A stretch of 8,139 nt of DNA from NCBI GenBank assembly GCA_950071955.1, contig CATMOC010000149.1:1-8139 (forward strand), read 5' to 3'. The notes beneath the pieces are model-generated. The model saw nothing but the letters and a program-made list of their open reading frames with translations. It did not search any database and had not been told where the DNA came from. The translations under genes were made by a program, and so were the position numbers. The stretch's first letter is position 1, and the number at the start of each line of letters is the position of its first letter. Below are positions 6,109-8,139 of the stretch, one piece after another. The DNA comes from an uncultured Mesorhizobium sp. Its GTDB lineage: Bacteria; Pseudomonadota; Alphaproteobacteria; Rhizobiales; Rhizobiaceae.

Positions 6109-6124
6109 GTACTAGATACGGTGA
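6109..6124 (+). promoter_or_regulatory. Weaker NrdR operator (box 2), 31 bp from box 1
   Basis: GTACTAGATACGGTGA matches the NrdR consensus at 10 of 16 positions. It begins exactly 31 bases after box 1, leaving a 15-base spacer. Paired NrdR boxes about three helical turns apart are the arrangement described for this regulator, and the phasing is the main reason for the call. The core promoter probably overlaps the pair; TAGATA at 6113-6118 could be its -10 element, but no matching -35 at standard spacing is evident. Confidence 0.55.
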
Positions 6125-6165
6125 TCTCCGCTTCCAGAGCGAGAATCGTATCAAGCGTAACATCG

Positions 6166-6291
6166 GGACCCGCGAGGGTTCGTCGGAGGCTGGGACGGCG
6201 CGAGAGTAGAGGCGGTGTCCATGTCGATCAGGCGACAAATCGCGCAAGGAGAGCCGGGCGTCCTCATGGGGGCCCGGATGCGGCGGACATT
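6166..6291 (+). other. Predicted structured 5' leader of nrdJ
   Basis: Several hairpins can be drawn by eye. One has six pairs capped by a GCGA tetraloop (6166-6181). A second group looks like a three-way junction: TGTCC (6216-6220) pairs with GGACA (6285-6289). That helix encloses TGTCG/CGACA (6222-6226 with 6233-6237) and a stable stem CCGGGC/GCCCGG (6254-6259 with 6272-6277), the latter extended by TCC/GGG around a TCAT loop. No T tract follows, so it is not an intrinsic terminator. I did not find a cobalamin-riboswitch B12 box. No energy calculation or alignment was possible. Confidence 0.35.
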
Positions 6292-6327
6292 TGCCTTCGA
6301 AACGGCCATGGATGGCCTGTGGAAAAG

Positions 6328-6343
6328 GCTCTATATTTAGGGA
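6328..6343 (+). promoter_or_regulatory. Third NrdR-box-like site at the nrdJ ribosome binding site
   Basis: GCTCTATATTTAGGGA matches the NrdR consensus at 11 of 16 positions and repeats the exact ten-base core CTATATTTAG of box 1 (6081-6090 and 6331-6340). It ends just before the AGAGGG ribosome binding site (6346-6351). It stands alone, 250 bases from box 1. It may be an operator-like roadblock site, a promoter element or chance. Confidence 0.35.
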
Positions 6344-6358
6344 TCAGAGGGACAACAG

Positions 6359-8139
<1,781 letters not shown>

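Larger units (their letters stand above)
5752..6358 (+). other. Long gene-free region upstream of nrdJ
   Basis: No plausible protein-coding frame was found in these 607 bases; the short frames present have low-complexity, arginine-rich translations with no recognisable motif. The left part (5752-5900) holds a possible terminator for the crotonase gene. The middle (about 5900-6070) shows nothing I can name. The right part holds NrdR boxes, a structured leader and the nrdJ ribosome binding site, listed separately. Confidence 0.6.

Noticed and set aside
5939..6247. Short frames on both strands in the nrdJ upstream region as small genes
   Set aside because: They overlap the NrdR boxes or leader, have arginine-rich low-complexity translations and lack supported starts.
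6125..6358. Cobalamin riboswitch upstream of nrdJ
   Set aside because: It would fit the biology, but I could not find the conserved B12 box or the core helices. A stretch near 6245-6259 has only loose resemblance.

Overview
The window is a GC-rich chromosomal segment with the gene content and protein style of an alphaproteobacterium of the order Hyphomicrobiales (Rhizobiales). It probably belongs near Mesorhizobium and its relatives. This placement is inferred from the long rhizobial-type class II ribonucleotide reductase, the small DUF3126 protein beside cysE, the DUF920 cysteine proteinase and the PilZ protein. No database search was possible. Apart from two regulatory regions, the segment looks like ordinary core genome, and I see no insertion sequence, phage gene, CRISPR array, tRNA or rRNA.

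Layout, left to right. Positions 1-333 hold no convincing gene, only a perfect GC-rich hairpin (74-100). A tandem PilZ-domain protein (334-954, +) follows. Next come a leader with an unusually AT-rich patch and an exported transglutaminase-like cysteine proteinase of the DUF920/LapG family (1236-1838, +), which ends at a clear intrinsic terminator (1895-1934). Converging on it is a minus-strand pair: a small membrane protein (2501-2833) and a gamma-class carbonic anhydrase-like protein (1945-2472). Divergent from that pair is a single-pass membrane protein of unknown function (2869-3672, +). It converges on a second minus-strand pair: cysE, serine acetyltransferase (4023-4841), followed by a DUF3126 protein (3685-3894) that appears to start at TTG. 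Divergent from cysE is a crotonase-fold protein (4945-5751, +) that lacks both usual hydratase glutamates.

A 607-base gene-free stretch (5752-6358) precedes nrdJ (6359 to beyond the window end). nrdJ encodes adenosylcobalamin-dependent ribonucleotide reductase. The stretch contains a near-perfect NrdR operator (6078-6093), a weaker second box exactly 31 bp downstream, a structured leader of about 230 bases, and a third copy of the operator core just before the ribosome binding site.

Two functional themes can be argued. A predicted cyclic-di-GMP receptor (PilZ) sits beside a LapG-family periplasmic protease with intact catalytic and calcium-site residues, which suggests surface or adhesion control. 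NrdJ makes deoxyribonucleotides and appears to be under NrdR control. The remaining genes (cysteine synthesis, carbonic anhydrase-like protein, acyl-CoA metabolism, two unknown membrane proteins) look like unrelated housekeeping neighbours. The most interesting material is the nrdJ upstream region.
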